Shown piece after piece: positions 7,130-15,504 of a DNA stretch of 62,287 nt. Location: assembly GCA_009779895.1 (NCBI GenBank), contig WRBB01000017.1, positions 1 to 62,287 of the forward strand, read 5' to 3'. Each line of letters begins with the position of its first letter. Position 1 is the first letter of the stretch. The stretch comes from Lachnospiraceae bacterium. GTDB lineage: Bacteria > Bacillota > Clostridia > Lachnospirales > Lachnospiraceae. A program made the position numbers and the translations under genes. The notes beneath the pieces were generated by a model. That model worked only from the letters and a program-made list of their open reading frames with translations. It did not search any database and had not been told where the DNA came from.

Positions 7130-8530
7130 TTAATAGATCCCGCCCAAATAAATTGCTTTGGGATAAATCTTTATCATGTCCTGCCACTGCACATAAAAAT
7201 AATCCGCAAACTTATAAAGCAATTTGCCTGATTGCGTCGGTTTTTTTGTGCAAGCGATCGATTCAATAAAAATCACTTTTTTGCCAAATAATTTCATCCA
7301 CAAGCATAATGGCAATACTGCCAAAACTCCTGTGCATACAATGGCATCCGGCTTTTCTTTCCATAATATCCGCAAGGACGCAAAAACATTCGCCAACATC
7401 CAAATAAGATAGCACTTTTCTCTTCGGTTAATCTGCCTGAGATAATAGGTTTTAATGTGATCCGGTGCTGATTTATAATCCGTTTTCTCTGTCACTATGA
7501 TGCTGTCATATTTTTCCATCAAAGGCTTTAACATCATCAACTGATAAAAATGCCCACCACTTGATGCTGCAAAACACAGTTTTTTTAATTTTTTCTTTGG
7601 TAAACGTATTTTTTTGCCCAATTTCTCTTGAATTTCTTTTGTATAAGCAGACAATCCATTACTCGGAGTAAGAGTAAGCTCACCTAAAACAAGTTTGTTC
7701 CCGTCAAAGTAAAAATCAACTCGTACCAAGGGAAAATCTTCCGAAAGCACCTTTGCATATTTTAACATCTCTTCCATCTCATCCGGCAAATCTATTATCT
7801 CACCTAACAAAAACGAACTTTTCTTTCGAGATTCCTCATTTTTAAAGCCAATTACCTTTCCTGAAAAGTCTGTCAGCACAGCTATAACATCATCATGTCC
7901 CGCCTTGTTTTTTTCATCACCTTTTACCCAATAACTTACTTGAAGCATCTCCGGCTTCCCATTGATACAAAATATCTTGTAATCTTCTCCGATGTGTTCC
8001 ACAAAACGTTCCACAACAATCTTCGGCTGCATCTTTTCGTAATGAGGCTCACCACTCAGATAACCATAAGGTGTTTTCATCCATATATTCATTTTCCGCT
8101 TAAACACCTTTTCCGACATCTGACTTTTATCTGTAATCATCAAATTGAAACCACAAGCATTGCTTTTTTTTGCCACAAACTTATTTGGCAGTTCCTCCCA
8201 GTTAATTTCATTTACGTGGTTATAAGACTTTATAATCGGTGTTTTTAAAGCACCCAACCCCTTTTTATCCAAATACCGATGCAATCCCAATTTATCCCCG
8301 GCTAAGACTGCCTCTTTATCTTTTGCGTAATAAAGTTTCAGCCATTGTAATTTTTCTGAAAAGCTTTTGGGATTTTTTAAATTTGGTTCAACCCCAAACT
8401 TCTTTTTATAATTTCTTTTTATTTTTGATACCAAAAAATATCTTCCCTCTATACTCCTCATTTGTAAATAAAGAAGATAAAAAAATGTTGTTTTTATAAA
8501 TTCTTTCACATTATTTCCCATGGATTTCAT
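7130..8530 (-). CDS. Fusion: TupA-like ATP-grasp domain + Alg14/PssD-like glycosyltransferase subunit
   Basis: Residues about 40-300 are an ATP-grasp of the TupA type (NPKSFSEKLQWLKLYYAKD, then KFVAKKSNACGFN and IVVERFVEHIGEDYKIFCIN). Such enzymes join a carboxylate to an amine and are named from teichuronopeptide synthesis. Residues about 317-466 are a complete Alg14/PssD-like domain (LCFAASSGGHFYQLMMLKPL, then a hydrophobic stretch CTGVLAVLPLCLWMKLFGKK). Alg14 anchors the Alg13 catalytic half to the membrane; the Alg13-like partner is a separate gene at 12118-12600. I see no stop or frameshift at the join. The fusion predicts a membrane enzyme that both adds a sugar and attaches an amino acid or other amine to the glycan. 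The amidation role is inferred from family. Confidence 0.82.
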   Translation of the reverse strand: MKSMGNNVKEFIKTTFFYLLYLQMRSIEGRYFLVSKIKRNYKKKFGVEPNLKNPKSFSEKLQWLKLYYAKDKEAVLAGDKLGLHRYLDKKGLGALKTPIIKSYNHVNEINWEELPNKFVAKKSNACGFNLMITDKSQMSEKVFKRKMNIWMKTPYGYLSGEPHYEKMQPKIVVERFVEHIGEDYKIFCINGKPEMLQVSYWVKGDEKNKAGHDDVIAVLTDFSGKVIGFKNEESRKKSSFLLGEIIDLPDEMEEMLKYAKVLSEDFPLVRVDFYFDGNKLVLGELTLTPSNGLSAYTKEIQEKLGKKIRLPKKKLKKLCFAASSGGHFYQLMMLKPLMEKYDSIIVTEKTDYKSAPDHIKTYYLRQINRREKCYLIWMLANVFASLRILWKEKPDAIVCTGVLAVLPLCLWMKLFGKKVIFIESIACTKKPTQSGKLLYKFADYFYVQWQDMIKIYPKAIYLGGIY

Positions 8531-8537
8531 AAACCTT

Positions 8538-9953
8538 TCACTTTCTTAGCTCTCGTGAAATATCAAATACAACATTCACCCGCAAAATTGTTACCAAAAC
8601 AAAATATACCACCGCTCCGATTAACACCTGCATCACTGTGGTTAATACGGACGAATCCATACCTCTTGTTGATATCCAAACAACAGCGTACATAACAGCG
8701 GCACTAAACAAAAAACATAAGATTTTTTTGATATTGAATTTAAATTCCGATTCTTTTAACATCACATGCAAACGAATCAAACACACTGAAACTTCTGCCG
8801 CCAAAGTAGCAATAATGGCACCCCAAATGCCAATGAAAGGAATCAGAAGCAAGTTGAATCCTAAACCTATAACAGCTCCAACAATCACAGAATAATTAAA
8901 GGCTTTGATTTTATCCAGTGGGGCCAAATATTGACGAAAGACAGATATTCCCAAAGGTATAATGATAATCAAAGGAGCTAACACCGGAACGGTTATCTGT
9001 AATAACTGAAACTCTTCACCAAAAAACCAGGGTACCATCTTTTCATTAATCACCATCAAACCCGCACACAATGGGATGGTTAAAAAAAGTTGAAAATGAA
9101 AGGTTTTTTCCAATACTTTATGCATACCCGCACCACTATTTTCCTGTGCCATCTTTGACATGCGCGGTAATAATACCGTATCAAAAGCTGTAATGAGTGT
9201 CACAAATATACCGGTCAAAGCCAATGACTGGGTATAAAATCCAACGATGGCCGTCGTTGCCAGAATACCTAAAATGGTTCGATTCATATTTGTGTATAAG
9301 GTAATTGAAATACGCCCGACAAAAAAAGCAAGTGCCGGCTTAAAATGTTGCATTGCATCTTTCAACTTAATTCTAACAAAATGAATTTTCTTAAAAACAA
9401 ACAACCATAATGACAACTGCATCAAAAGATTTGCCAGTGATTGAATCACAAAATAAAGTACCAAGTCACCTTTGTCATGGATAAAAAGCACAATTGCAAT
9501 AAATGCGGCAATTTTAATGATGCCACCAACCAAGGTGATTTTTTTAAAATCCTCAATCCCCGAAAAAAACCATGTAATATCAAATAATGTACCAAATAAA
9601 ATCATGGAAACAATCAAATAATAAAGCACATTATCCATAAAAAATGCGAAGATAAAATAAACACAAATGACTACCAACGCCACAATGGCATTAAAAATTT
9701 GCAATTCCCAAAACTTTCTTGACAATTGTTCTTTGGACCCCCTTGAAGTGGCAATTTCCCGGATGCCATAAGTCGCTAAACCTAACCCGGCAAACAATAC
9801 AAAATACTGAACAATTGAATTCACAAAGCTAAAGAAACCTATGCCGCTGGGACCAAGCGCCCTTGAAACAATAGGAATAGTAATCACCGGCAAAATCATG
9901 ATGATCACCTGATAGGATATTTGATAAATTGAATTTTTAAAAACTTTTCTCAC
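8538..9953 (-). CDS. Wzx-type polysaccharide flippase (MOP superfamily)
   Basis: The start is GTG at 9953 with AAGAAGG upstream. The 471-residue protein is almost entirely hydrophobic, with about 12 to 14 membrane helices. It has the N-terminus NSIYQISYQVIIMILPVIT and the following YGIREIATSR segment typical of PST-family O-antigen and capsule flippases. It should move the undecaprenyl-pyrophosphate-linked repeat unit across the membrane for Wzy to polymerise. It sits between the TupA-Alg14 fusion (7 bp) and the GT2 gene (33 bp), as expected for a Wzx/Wzy locus. Substrate specificity cannot be read from the sequence. Confidence 0.9.
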   Translation of the reverse strand: MRKVFKNSIYQISYQVIIMILPVITIPIVSRALGPSGIGFFSFVNSIVQYFVLFAGLGLATYGIREIATSRGSKEQLSRKFWELQIFNAIVALVVICVYFIFAFFMDNVLYYLIVSMILFGTLFDITWFFSGIEDFKKITLVGGIIKIAAFIAIVLFIHDKGDLVLYFVIQSLANLLMQLSLWLFVFKKIHFVRIKLKDAMQHFKPALAFFVGRISITLYTNMNRTILGILATTAIVGFYTQSLALTGIFVTLITAFDTVLLPRMSKMAQENSGAGMHKVLEKTFHFQLFLTIPLCAGLMVINEKMVPWFFGEEFQLLQITVPVLAPLIIIIPLGISVFRQYLAPLDKIKAFNYSVIVGAVIGLGFNLLLIPFIGIWGAIIATLAAEVSVCLIRLHVMLKESEFKFNIKKILCFLFSAAVMYAVVWISTRGMDSSVLTTVMQVLIGAVVYFVLVTILRVNVVFDISRELRK

Positions 9954-9986
9954 GTATATACCTTCTTCATTCTTTCATTATCCAAT

Positions 9987-10892
9987 TCAAACTTTCATAC
10001 CAATCAAATACAGAAAGAATAATAAAAGGGTCATGCTATTTCTTTTTATATTAAAAGGAGCCAAGCGAACAGCTTTTTTGTAGCTCTCAAATGCTTTTTC
10101 TTTTTGTTCTGCTCTGATATACATCGCCGCCAGCCGCGCCAATCTATAACCAAAGATTTTGGGTTCTTTTTTTAAAAACGCCCGATAGTTCTGATTTAGT
10201 GTTTCCGCACCTTGGATACGATTGCTGATATTACCTGTAATGGTCTCACCTGCATGAATCACATAGTCCGCCAAAGGTTCTTCCATATATCCAATCTTGT
10301 ATTTTTGTGCAATCTTCAGCCACATATCATAGTCTTGGGAAGCCTTTAAATTTTCATCAAATAAACCACAACTCTGAAAGCACTCTCGCTTAATCAAAGG
10401 AAATGAAGTGGAACCAACAAAATTTTCTTTGAGCAAAGGACGAAATATATGCCCGCTATAACGTTTCATTCCGGCAATTTCTTTTTTCCCCTTTTTCTCA
10501 TTTATTATATTATAATTACAATAAACCATCGCAAAACCACTTTGCTGTATATATTCGTATTGCTTTTGTATTTTTTCCGAATACCATATATCATCATCAT
10601 CTAAAAAAGCAATATACGCCCCTTGGGAGATACGGATACCGGTATTTCTTGCCGCACAGGCTCCTCGGTTTTTTTTGTGCTGTATATACTGAACTCTTTT
10701 ATCTCCTACATTTTTCACGCATCTTGCAACTTCATCCCGACGCAAAAAAGAAGCCGGACTATCATCTACAACAATAATCTCAAGGTTTTGATACGTCTGC
10801 ACTATCACACTCGTTAATGCACGCAAAACCATTTCCGGATGCCGTTTATAAGTTGTAATAATCGCCGTAATTAATTCTTGTTTCTCTTTCAT
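9987..10892 (-). CDS. GT2-family glycosyltransferase
   Basis: This is a GT-A fold enzyme of 301 residues. It has the N-terminal ITAIITTYKRHPEMVLRAL, the acidic EIIVVDDSPAS, the nucleotide-binding DxD-type AFLDDDDIW, and the downstream catalytic ASQDYDMWLKIAQK (ED-like motif). It probably transfers a hexose or hexosamine to the lipid-linked repeat unit. The ATG overlaps the stop of the upstream wzy-like gene by four bases, so the two are translationally coupled. The C-terminal 60 residues have an Ala-rich helical look (LARLAAMYIRAEQKEKAFES), perhaps one TPR-like hairpin, before a short hydrophobic end. Confidence 0.87.
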   Translation of the reverse strand: MKEKQELITAIITTYKRHPEMVLRALTSVIVQTYQNLEIIVVDDSPASFLRRDEVARCVKNVGDKRVQYIQHKKNRGACAARNTGIRISQGAYIAFLDDDDIWYSEKIQKQYEYIQQSGFAMVYCNYNIINEKKGKKEIAGMKRYSGHIFRPLLKENFVGSTSFPLIKRECFQSCGLFDENLKASQDYDMWLKIAQKYKIGYMEEPLADYVIHAGETITGNISNRIQGAETLNQNYRAFLKKEPKIFGYRLARLAAMYIRAEQKEKAFESYKKAVRLAPFNIKRNSMTLLLFFLYLIGMKV

Positions 10893-12139
10893 CCTAAGCT
10901 CCCGCTTAAAACATCATCTTCCATAAGGCATAAAGATGTGCTGTCATACTTTTTTTTATTTATCAATCCCAGTGCCAGTGCCAATGTTCCAATCAATGTA
11001 GAAAAGGATTCTGATGATACAAAGATATTTTCTGTAAAACCGGCAATAATGATAACAAACATAATAAGTGCCAACAATAAAAAGCCTTCTTCGCTTTTTC
11101 TGCGTAATCCAATCACAAATAAAACAAATACAGACGCAATATAAGAAAGGAAACCAATGATACCAAAATCAATGAGCATCCTTAAGTATTCATTGTGCAT
11201 ACTAAAACCATAAAATCTGGCAGATATAAAAGGACTGCTTTGCCATCCTGTACCAAAAATCCGAGCCAACATACCGGATTCCAAATATGCCTGAAAAGCC
11301 ACTGACCAGCGAAGCCACCGCCACTCTAATGAATGGATTTGATCTACAAAAGTATGGTCAAAATACATATTAAAAACTCTGGTTGCCATAATTTGTTCAC
11401 GAAACAGCACAAAAGCTAACACAGCCAACACACCCACAGCAAACAGAATTAAAATACTTCTTGCTTTATTTTTTGCTAACACCAACATCGCAAAAGCAAA
11501 CATCGCAAGAATCAAAGCAAAGGATGTACGCGCACCGGTCCCAAATAAAATCAACAGTAAAATCATACCAATATAAGCAACCTCAAATACATGCCTTTTT
11601 CCTCGGTTTACCATAATTCGCTCAAATAGCAGAATCACAATCACCGTTAAATATACCGAATAAAAATTAGGATGGTTAAACAAACTACTTGCCCTGCCCA
11701 TTTGACCCAAAAATAACATTTGGTAAAGAGCCACTCCATTAAACAAAAAAGAACAATATAATAAAAATTTCCGAAAGTCAATCCCACTCACAATAACATA
11801 AATCACAATCGGCACATGCAATAAAACACGTACATATTGTGAAATTTCATAATTGCTGTAATGCATCACAAAAACCACCGTAGGTATCAGCATACCAATG
11901 GCCATCCACATAATCACAACACAAATATTACGGGCAAAAACAGTAATGCGCCGTTTTACCAAAAGGAATACAATACACAACGCTGCCAGCATCGCCAAAT
12001 ATATATTTCTAATCCCAAAAAATATACTATTACTTGGGTCTAACACGCCTATGAGTGAAAAATATATACCAATAAAAGCAGACATAAATTTAATTTCATT
12101 GAAATACAACGGACCTCTCAAAACACGCAACGTAAACAC
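10889..12139 (-). CDS. O-antigen ligase/polymerase family protein (Wzy-like)
   Basis: The 416-residue protein has about 11 membrane helices and one large outer loop containing MHNEYLRMLIDFGIIGFLSYI, the H-N-x-x-L-x-x-x-x-x-x-G signature of the Wzy_C/RfaL superfamily. In this context it should polymerise lipid-linked repeat units at the outer face of the membrane. The start chosen overlaps the end of the Alg13-like gene by 22 bp; an internal start (MSAFIGIY) is possible. It overlaps the next gene by four bases (ATGA). Ligase rather than polymerase activity cannot be excluded from sequence alone. Confidence 0.85.
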   Translation of the reverse strand: MFTLRVLRGPLYFNEIKFMSAFIGIYFSLIGVLDPSNSIFFGIRNIYLAMLAALCIVFLLVKRRITVFARNICVVIMWMAIGMLIPTVVFVMHYSNYEISQYVRVLLHVPIVIYVIVSGIDFRKFLLYCSFLFNGVALYQMLFLGQMGRASSLFNHPNFYSVYLTVIVILLFERIMVNRGKRHVFEVAYIGMILLLILFGTGARTSFALILAMFAFAMLVLAKNKARSILILFAVGVLAVLAFVLFREQIMATRVFNMYFDHTFVDQIHSLEWRWLRWSVAFQAYLESGMLARIFGTGWQSSPFISARFYGFSMHNEYLRMLIDFGIIGFLSYIASVFVLFVIGLRRKSEEGFLLLALIMFVIIIAGFTENIFVSSESFSTLIGTLALALGLINKKKYDSTSLCLMEDDVLSGSLG

Positions 12140-12600
12140 TCCTCAATAGATGCAATCATTGCCTGATTACTTGATCTATATTTTTTATATTTCTTATGCA
12201 TCACATTTTCATAAGAAACTTCCAAATCTTCTAAATTCTTGCAAATCTCAATGATACCCATCTTGTCCAACTCCTCTAATATCTGAATCTGATGGTCATC
12301 CACATGCTCTTGATATTTTGCTCTTCTGGGAATCGCAATCACCTTTTTACCCTTTTTCACGGCAGCAAAAATATTTCCCGTTCCCCCGTGGGTAATTATA
12401 ACATCCGCCTGCTCTACTTTTTGCTCAAATTCATTTCCATCTAAAAAACTTACAAAATCAAAATTTCTCGGCAAATAATCACTCGCTCCAATTTGCGCAA
12501 ATATATCATCTACAATCACATTCTTTTCCACAAGAACATCCACTTTTTTCAAAAGACGATTAAACTGAAATTTTTGCGAACCCAATGTAATAAAAATCAT
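12118..12600 (-). CDS. Alg13/PssE-like glycosyltransferase subunit
   Basis: The start at 12600 (MIFITLGSQKFQFNR) is the classical N-terminus of the PssE/Alg13 family and has AAGG five bases upstream; ten further codons are open upstream but would overlap the previous gene. The 160-residue protein is the C-terminal half of a GT28-type GT-B enzyme, with the UDP-sugar site ADVIITHGGTGNI and VIAIPRRAKYQEHVDDHQ. Alone it is soluble and needs an Alg14/PssD partner. The only Alg14 domain in the window is fused to an ATP-grasp five genes downstream, an unusual separation for a pair that is normally adjacent. Confidence 0.87.
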   Translation of the reverse strand: MIFITLGSQKFQFNRLLKKVDVLVEKNVIVDDIFAQIGASDYLPRNFDFVSFLDGNEFEQKVEQADVIITHGGTGNIFAAVKKGKKVIAIPRRAKYQEHVDDHQIQILEELDKMGIIEICKNLEDLEVSYENVMHKKYKKYRSSNQAMIASIEECLRCVF

Positions 12601-12607
12601 AAACGCC

Positions 12608-14068
12608 TTATCTCGCTCCCACTTTTCCAAACACCACCAACACTGTCTTTAACAATATCTTTAACTCCAAATACAATGACCATTTATCTATATATTCCAA
12701 ATCCAACGCCAAAACATCTTCAAACTTCGTAATATTACTACGCCCGCTGACCTGCCACATACCGGTGATACCCGGTCGTATACTCAAACGGCGTTTATAG
12801 GGCAGCTCATACTGAATATATTCATCCTCCGTAGGTGGCCTTGTTCCAACCAAACTCATATCTCCTTTGAGTACATTCCACAACTGCGGCAGTTCATCCA
12901 TGCTGGTTCTTCTGATAAATGCCCCCACCTTGGTAACGCGTGGATCGTCCTTGATTTTGAACATCAGTCCATCCATTTCATTTTTTTCCATCAATTCCTT
13001 TTTGCGTGCTTCCGCATCCGGATACATAGAGCGAATTTTATATAATTTAAATTTTCTTCCATTTTTCCCAATCCGAATCTGCGAAAAAAACAAAGGACCC
13101 GGGGATTCGATTAACAAAAACGGAGCTACCAACAAAATAACCACTGCTGAAAATAACAATCCAACCATGGAAAGAAACACATCCATCATTCTTTTAATCA
13201 TAACCATCCGCAAGCCCTGTACCGACTTTGCAAAAGACACCGTATTGTAACCATTAAAATAACGAACGGTGCTACGATGATTCCGCAAGTTTAAGCCGGG
13301 CAATTGAATATTTACATTTACCACCAAACCCAAACTTTCGTATTTTTTCACCATTTTATCCAAAGACAAATTCAAAGCGATATTATCTGTTGGCGGAATG
13401 CTAATAAAAATCTCGTCTACAGCACTTGCCAACACACAATCATACATAAAATTGCGATGACCGATAACAGGCACCCCATCCACATTTCCTATCTTTTCAC
13501 ACGCCGGTTGATCCACCAAAATCAGGCCATTGATATGATAATTCAACATAGCATCCCCTGCCCGCAGTTGATACAGCACCTCATGCGCTTGATGATACAC
13601 TGTCAACACAACCAGATAACTTCTATGTTCCTGTTTTTCGTAAATTTTATGCAAAATCTTTTTGACAACAGTACGAAACACCCACATCCAAAAAACACTA
13701 AAACCCCAAGTCAAAACAATGATAATACGAGAAAAATCGTCTGTCACCTGAAACACAAACATCACAATCAATCCCAACAGAAAAATCCAAGCGTTTCGTT
13801 TTATAATCACAATCAACTCATGAAAATCTCCACGCCGAAAAAATCCACCATGTGAATTATCCGTAAGATATAATACAACGTAAGCAAGAAGTAATGTCAA
13901 AAATGCCCATCGAAACTCGCTTGTTGGTACCCCGGCATAAAAGGGGTCACCCAAGCGAATATAATTTGCCAGCATAATAGATAATACCAAAGCAATGATA
14001 TCAGCCAATAAGATAATCAGCATCTGAATACGAAGATTATCATCTTTTAGTATAATTTTTCTATGCAT
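12608..14068 (-). CDS. Undecaprenyl-phosphate sugar phosphotransferase (WcaJ/CpsE type)
   Basis: This is the initiating enzyme of the glycan. It moves a sugar-1-phosphate (glucose or galactose in the best known members) from UDP-sugar to undecaprenyl phosphate. The 486 residues contain four N-terminal membrane helices, a CoA-binding-like central region, and a C-terminal bacterial sugar transferase domain. That domain starts KRMMDVFLSMVGLLF, followed by FFSQIRIGKNGRKFKLYKIR, then DELPQLWNVLKGDMSLVGTR and PGITGMWQVSGRS. All signature motifs are intact. It follows the SPQTG gene by about 40 bp, across a weak hairpin, and is the first of the sugar-assembly genes. Confidence 0.9.
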   Translation of the reverse strand: MHRKIILKDDNLRIQMLIILLADIIALVLSIMLANYIRLGDPFYAGVPTSEFRWAFLTLLLAYVVLYLTDNSHGGFFRRGDFHELIVIIKRNAWIFLLGLIVMFVFQVTDDFSRIIIVLTWGFSVFWMWVFRTVVKKILHKIYEKQEHRSYLVVLTVYHQAHEVLYQLRAGDAMLNYHINGLILVDQPACEKIGNVDGVPVIGHRNFMYDCVLASAVDEIFISIPPTDNIALNLSLDKMVKKYESLGLVVNVNIQLPGLNLRNHRSTVRYFNGYNTVSFAKSVQGLRMVMIKRMMDVFLSMVGLLFSAVVILLVAPFLLIESPGPLFFSQIRIGKNGRKFKLYKIRSMYPDAEARKKELMEKNEMDGLMFKIKDDPRVTKVGAFIRRTSMDELPQLWNVLKGDMSLVGTRPPTEDEYIQYELPYKRRLSIRPGITGMWQVSGRSNITKFEDVLALDLEYIDKWSLYLELKILLKTVLVVFGKVGAR

Positions 14069-14096
14069 TTTGTTTTTCTTTCTTCACCCCATGAAT

Positions 14097-14126
14097 AAAG
14101 AAGGATTGCTTTAATCCTTCTTTTTT
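14097..14126 (-). terminator. Attenuating hairpin after the SPQTG gene
   Basis: AAAGAAGGATT (14097-14107) and AATCCTTCTTT (14113-14123) form an 11-bp stem with a 5-nt loop. The stop codon of the SPQTG gene lies in the hairpin, and the minus-strand tail is only TTTATT. It probably lets part of the transcripts through to the glycan genes, giving more message for the upstream sortase/LCP/SPQTG part. That partial readthrough is inference. Confidence 0.55.
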
Positions 14127-14431
14127 GAAAACGTTATAACACCGCCTACCGCGGCCAAACCTAGTAGATATACACCAATACCTGTCGTTACACCTGTTTG
14201 CGGTGATGTTCTTTGACCCGATTCGTTTGTTCCGGAACCACCTTGTCCGCCACCGGTACCTTGTCCGGATCCACCGGCCGTATCACCATCACCGGCACCG
14301 CCTTCTCCATCGCCTTCAACCTCCAAGTCAATACCGGGGCTATAGCTCACGATATCCGTTGCCAAAACAGTCATTGGCATCAGAAACGCCAGCGCAAAAA
14401 CCGCAATCAACACAAGTATTCTTTTTTTCAT
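14111..14431 (-). CDS. Mini surface protein with SPQTG sortase signal
   Basis: The 106-residue protein starts after GAGAGGAG. It has a signal peptide (MKKRILVLIAVFALAFLMP, cut near VLA|TD) and then an acidic region turning into a Gly-rich, Ser/Thr-containing stretch (about 40-75). A sorting signal closes the protein: SPQTG at 76-80, one membrane helix (IGVYLLGLAAVGGVITF) and KKKD. SPxTG is a known sortase B signal variant in Clostridioides difficile. After sorting only about 50 residues would remain, with no folded domain visible. A class B sortase gene lies two genes upstream and an LCP transferase one gene upstream. I infer a wall-anchored carrier or tether, perhaps for the glycan made by this operon. 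Confidence 0.8.
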   Translation of the reverse strand: MKKRILVLIAVFALAFLMPMTVLATDIVSYSPGIDLEVEGDGEGGAGDGDTAGGSGQGTGGGQGGSGTNESGQRTSPQTGVTTGIGVYLLGLAAVGGVITFSKKKD

Positions 14432-14472
14432 TTCATTCTCCTCTCATGGTTTTTTTATATTACATAAATGTT

Positions 14473-15504
14473 CTATGCACTTACATAAAACATTTTTATA
14501 ATTAATTCCTGTAAGGCTTCCTCATCTATATGAAATACATCGTGACCGCCAATTACAGTGCCGCCCTCTCCCTCTATTGCCCCATAAGTAATGTCTCCGG
14601 GCAACTCTATCAGCGAATCAGAATCAAAACGAAACCCCATCACCTGCACAATGTCCTGCGCACTTAAATTGGTTGTCATATAGGCTGATAACCTGTCATA
14701 CACTTCCATATAAGCAAAGAAAGAACCATCTACCTCTGTGCGCAAACTTTGAAAAAATGCCAAAACGAAATAATTCTGACGCCGCATTCTATCCTGATTG
14801 CTGCCGGGAACCGTAATGTCACGAAATTGAACAAAACGCTCTGCCTGTGCACCTGTAAACACTACCCTTGCACCTGCATAAAAATCCGGATCAATATAGC
14901 TATAATCCGCCGGCATAACCATCGTAACCCCACCGATTGCATCATTTAACAATGCAACGCTATCTACATTTAAAGCAATAAAACCATCAATGGGAATGCC
15001 ATACAACACATTGGAAACCGTATTTACCATCGCCCGGCTACTTTGTAAACCACCAAGACCATAACCATGTTGTAAACCCAATTGGGTCGTTTTTGTTGCT
15101 GTCACTTGCCCCGCACGATTAAACACATTCACTTCCGTTAAAATATCCCGGGAGATATTTAATACTTGCGCTTGCTCTTTTTCTGCATCCAAACTGACCA
15201 ACAATATCGCATCTGCAATGCCCGGCCGCTGATTTTCGGAGTCTTCCAAAGTCCCCCATGCATCAATGCCCAAAAACAAAACATTCAATAATTGATTATT
15301 GTACCGATATTCATTGCCCTGAAACCAAATGGTGTCCCAGATATCCAACCCGGATTGTGATTGCAGCTGTGACTCCTCTGCATCACCGGCGATCGGCGTC
15401 TCACCGCCTTGGCTATCAAGAAGGAATGATATAAAAATCACTGCTAATAGTACTATAATAACGGCAGCAATAACGCCGAAAGCTCTCTTTTTTTTACTGT
15501 TCAT
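14473..15504 (-). CDS. LytR-CpsA-Psr (LCP) family glycopolymer transferase
   Basis: The start at 15504 (MNSKKKRAFGVIAAV) gives a short basic N-terminus, one membrane helix and an outside LCP domain, 343 residues in all. It overlaps the sortase stop by 11 bp. Conserved features are NVLFLGIDAWGT, RPGIADAILLVSLD, the Arg-bearing LNISRDI, and QDRMRRQNYFVLAFFQ. LCP enzymes transfer undecaprenyl-pyrophosphate-linked polymers to peptidoglycan and, in Actinomyces, to a sortase-anchored protein. Here it is flanked by a sortase and a sortase substrate, so both acceptors should be considered. The known catalytic Arg and Asp residues appear present, but I cannot align them exactly. Confidence 0.88.
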   Translation of the reverse strand: MNSKKKRAFGVIAAVIIVLLAVIFISFLLDSQGGETPIAGDAEESQLQSQSGLDIWDTIWFQGNEYRYNNQLLNVLFLGIDAWGTLEDSENQRPGIADAILLVSLDAEKEQAQVLNISRDILTEVNVFNRAGQVTATKTTQLGLQHGYGLGGLQSSRAMVNTVSNVLYGIPIDGFIALNVDSVALLNDAIGGVTMVMPADYSYIDPDFYAGARVVFTGAQAERFVQFRDITVPGSNQDRMRRQNYFVLAFFQSLRTEVDGSFFAYMEVYDRLSAYMTTNLSAQDIVQVMGFRFDSDSLIELPGDITYGAIEGEGGTVIGGHDVFHIDEEALQELIIKMFYVSA

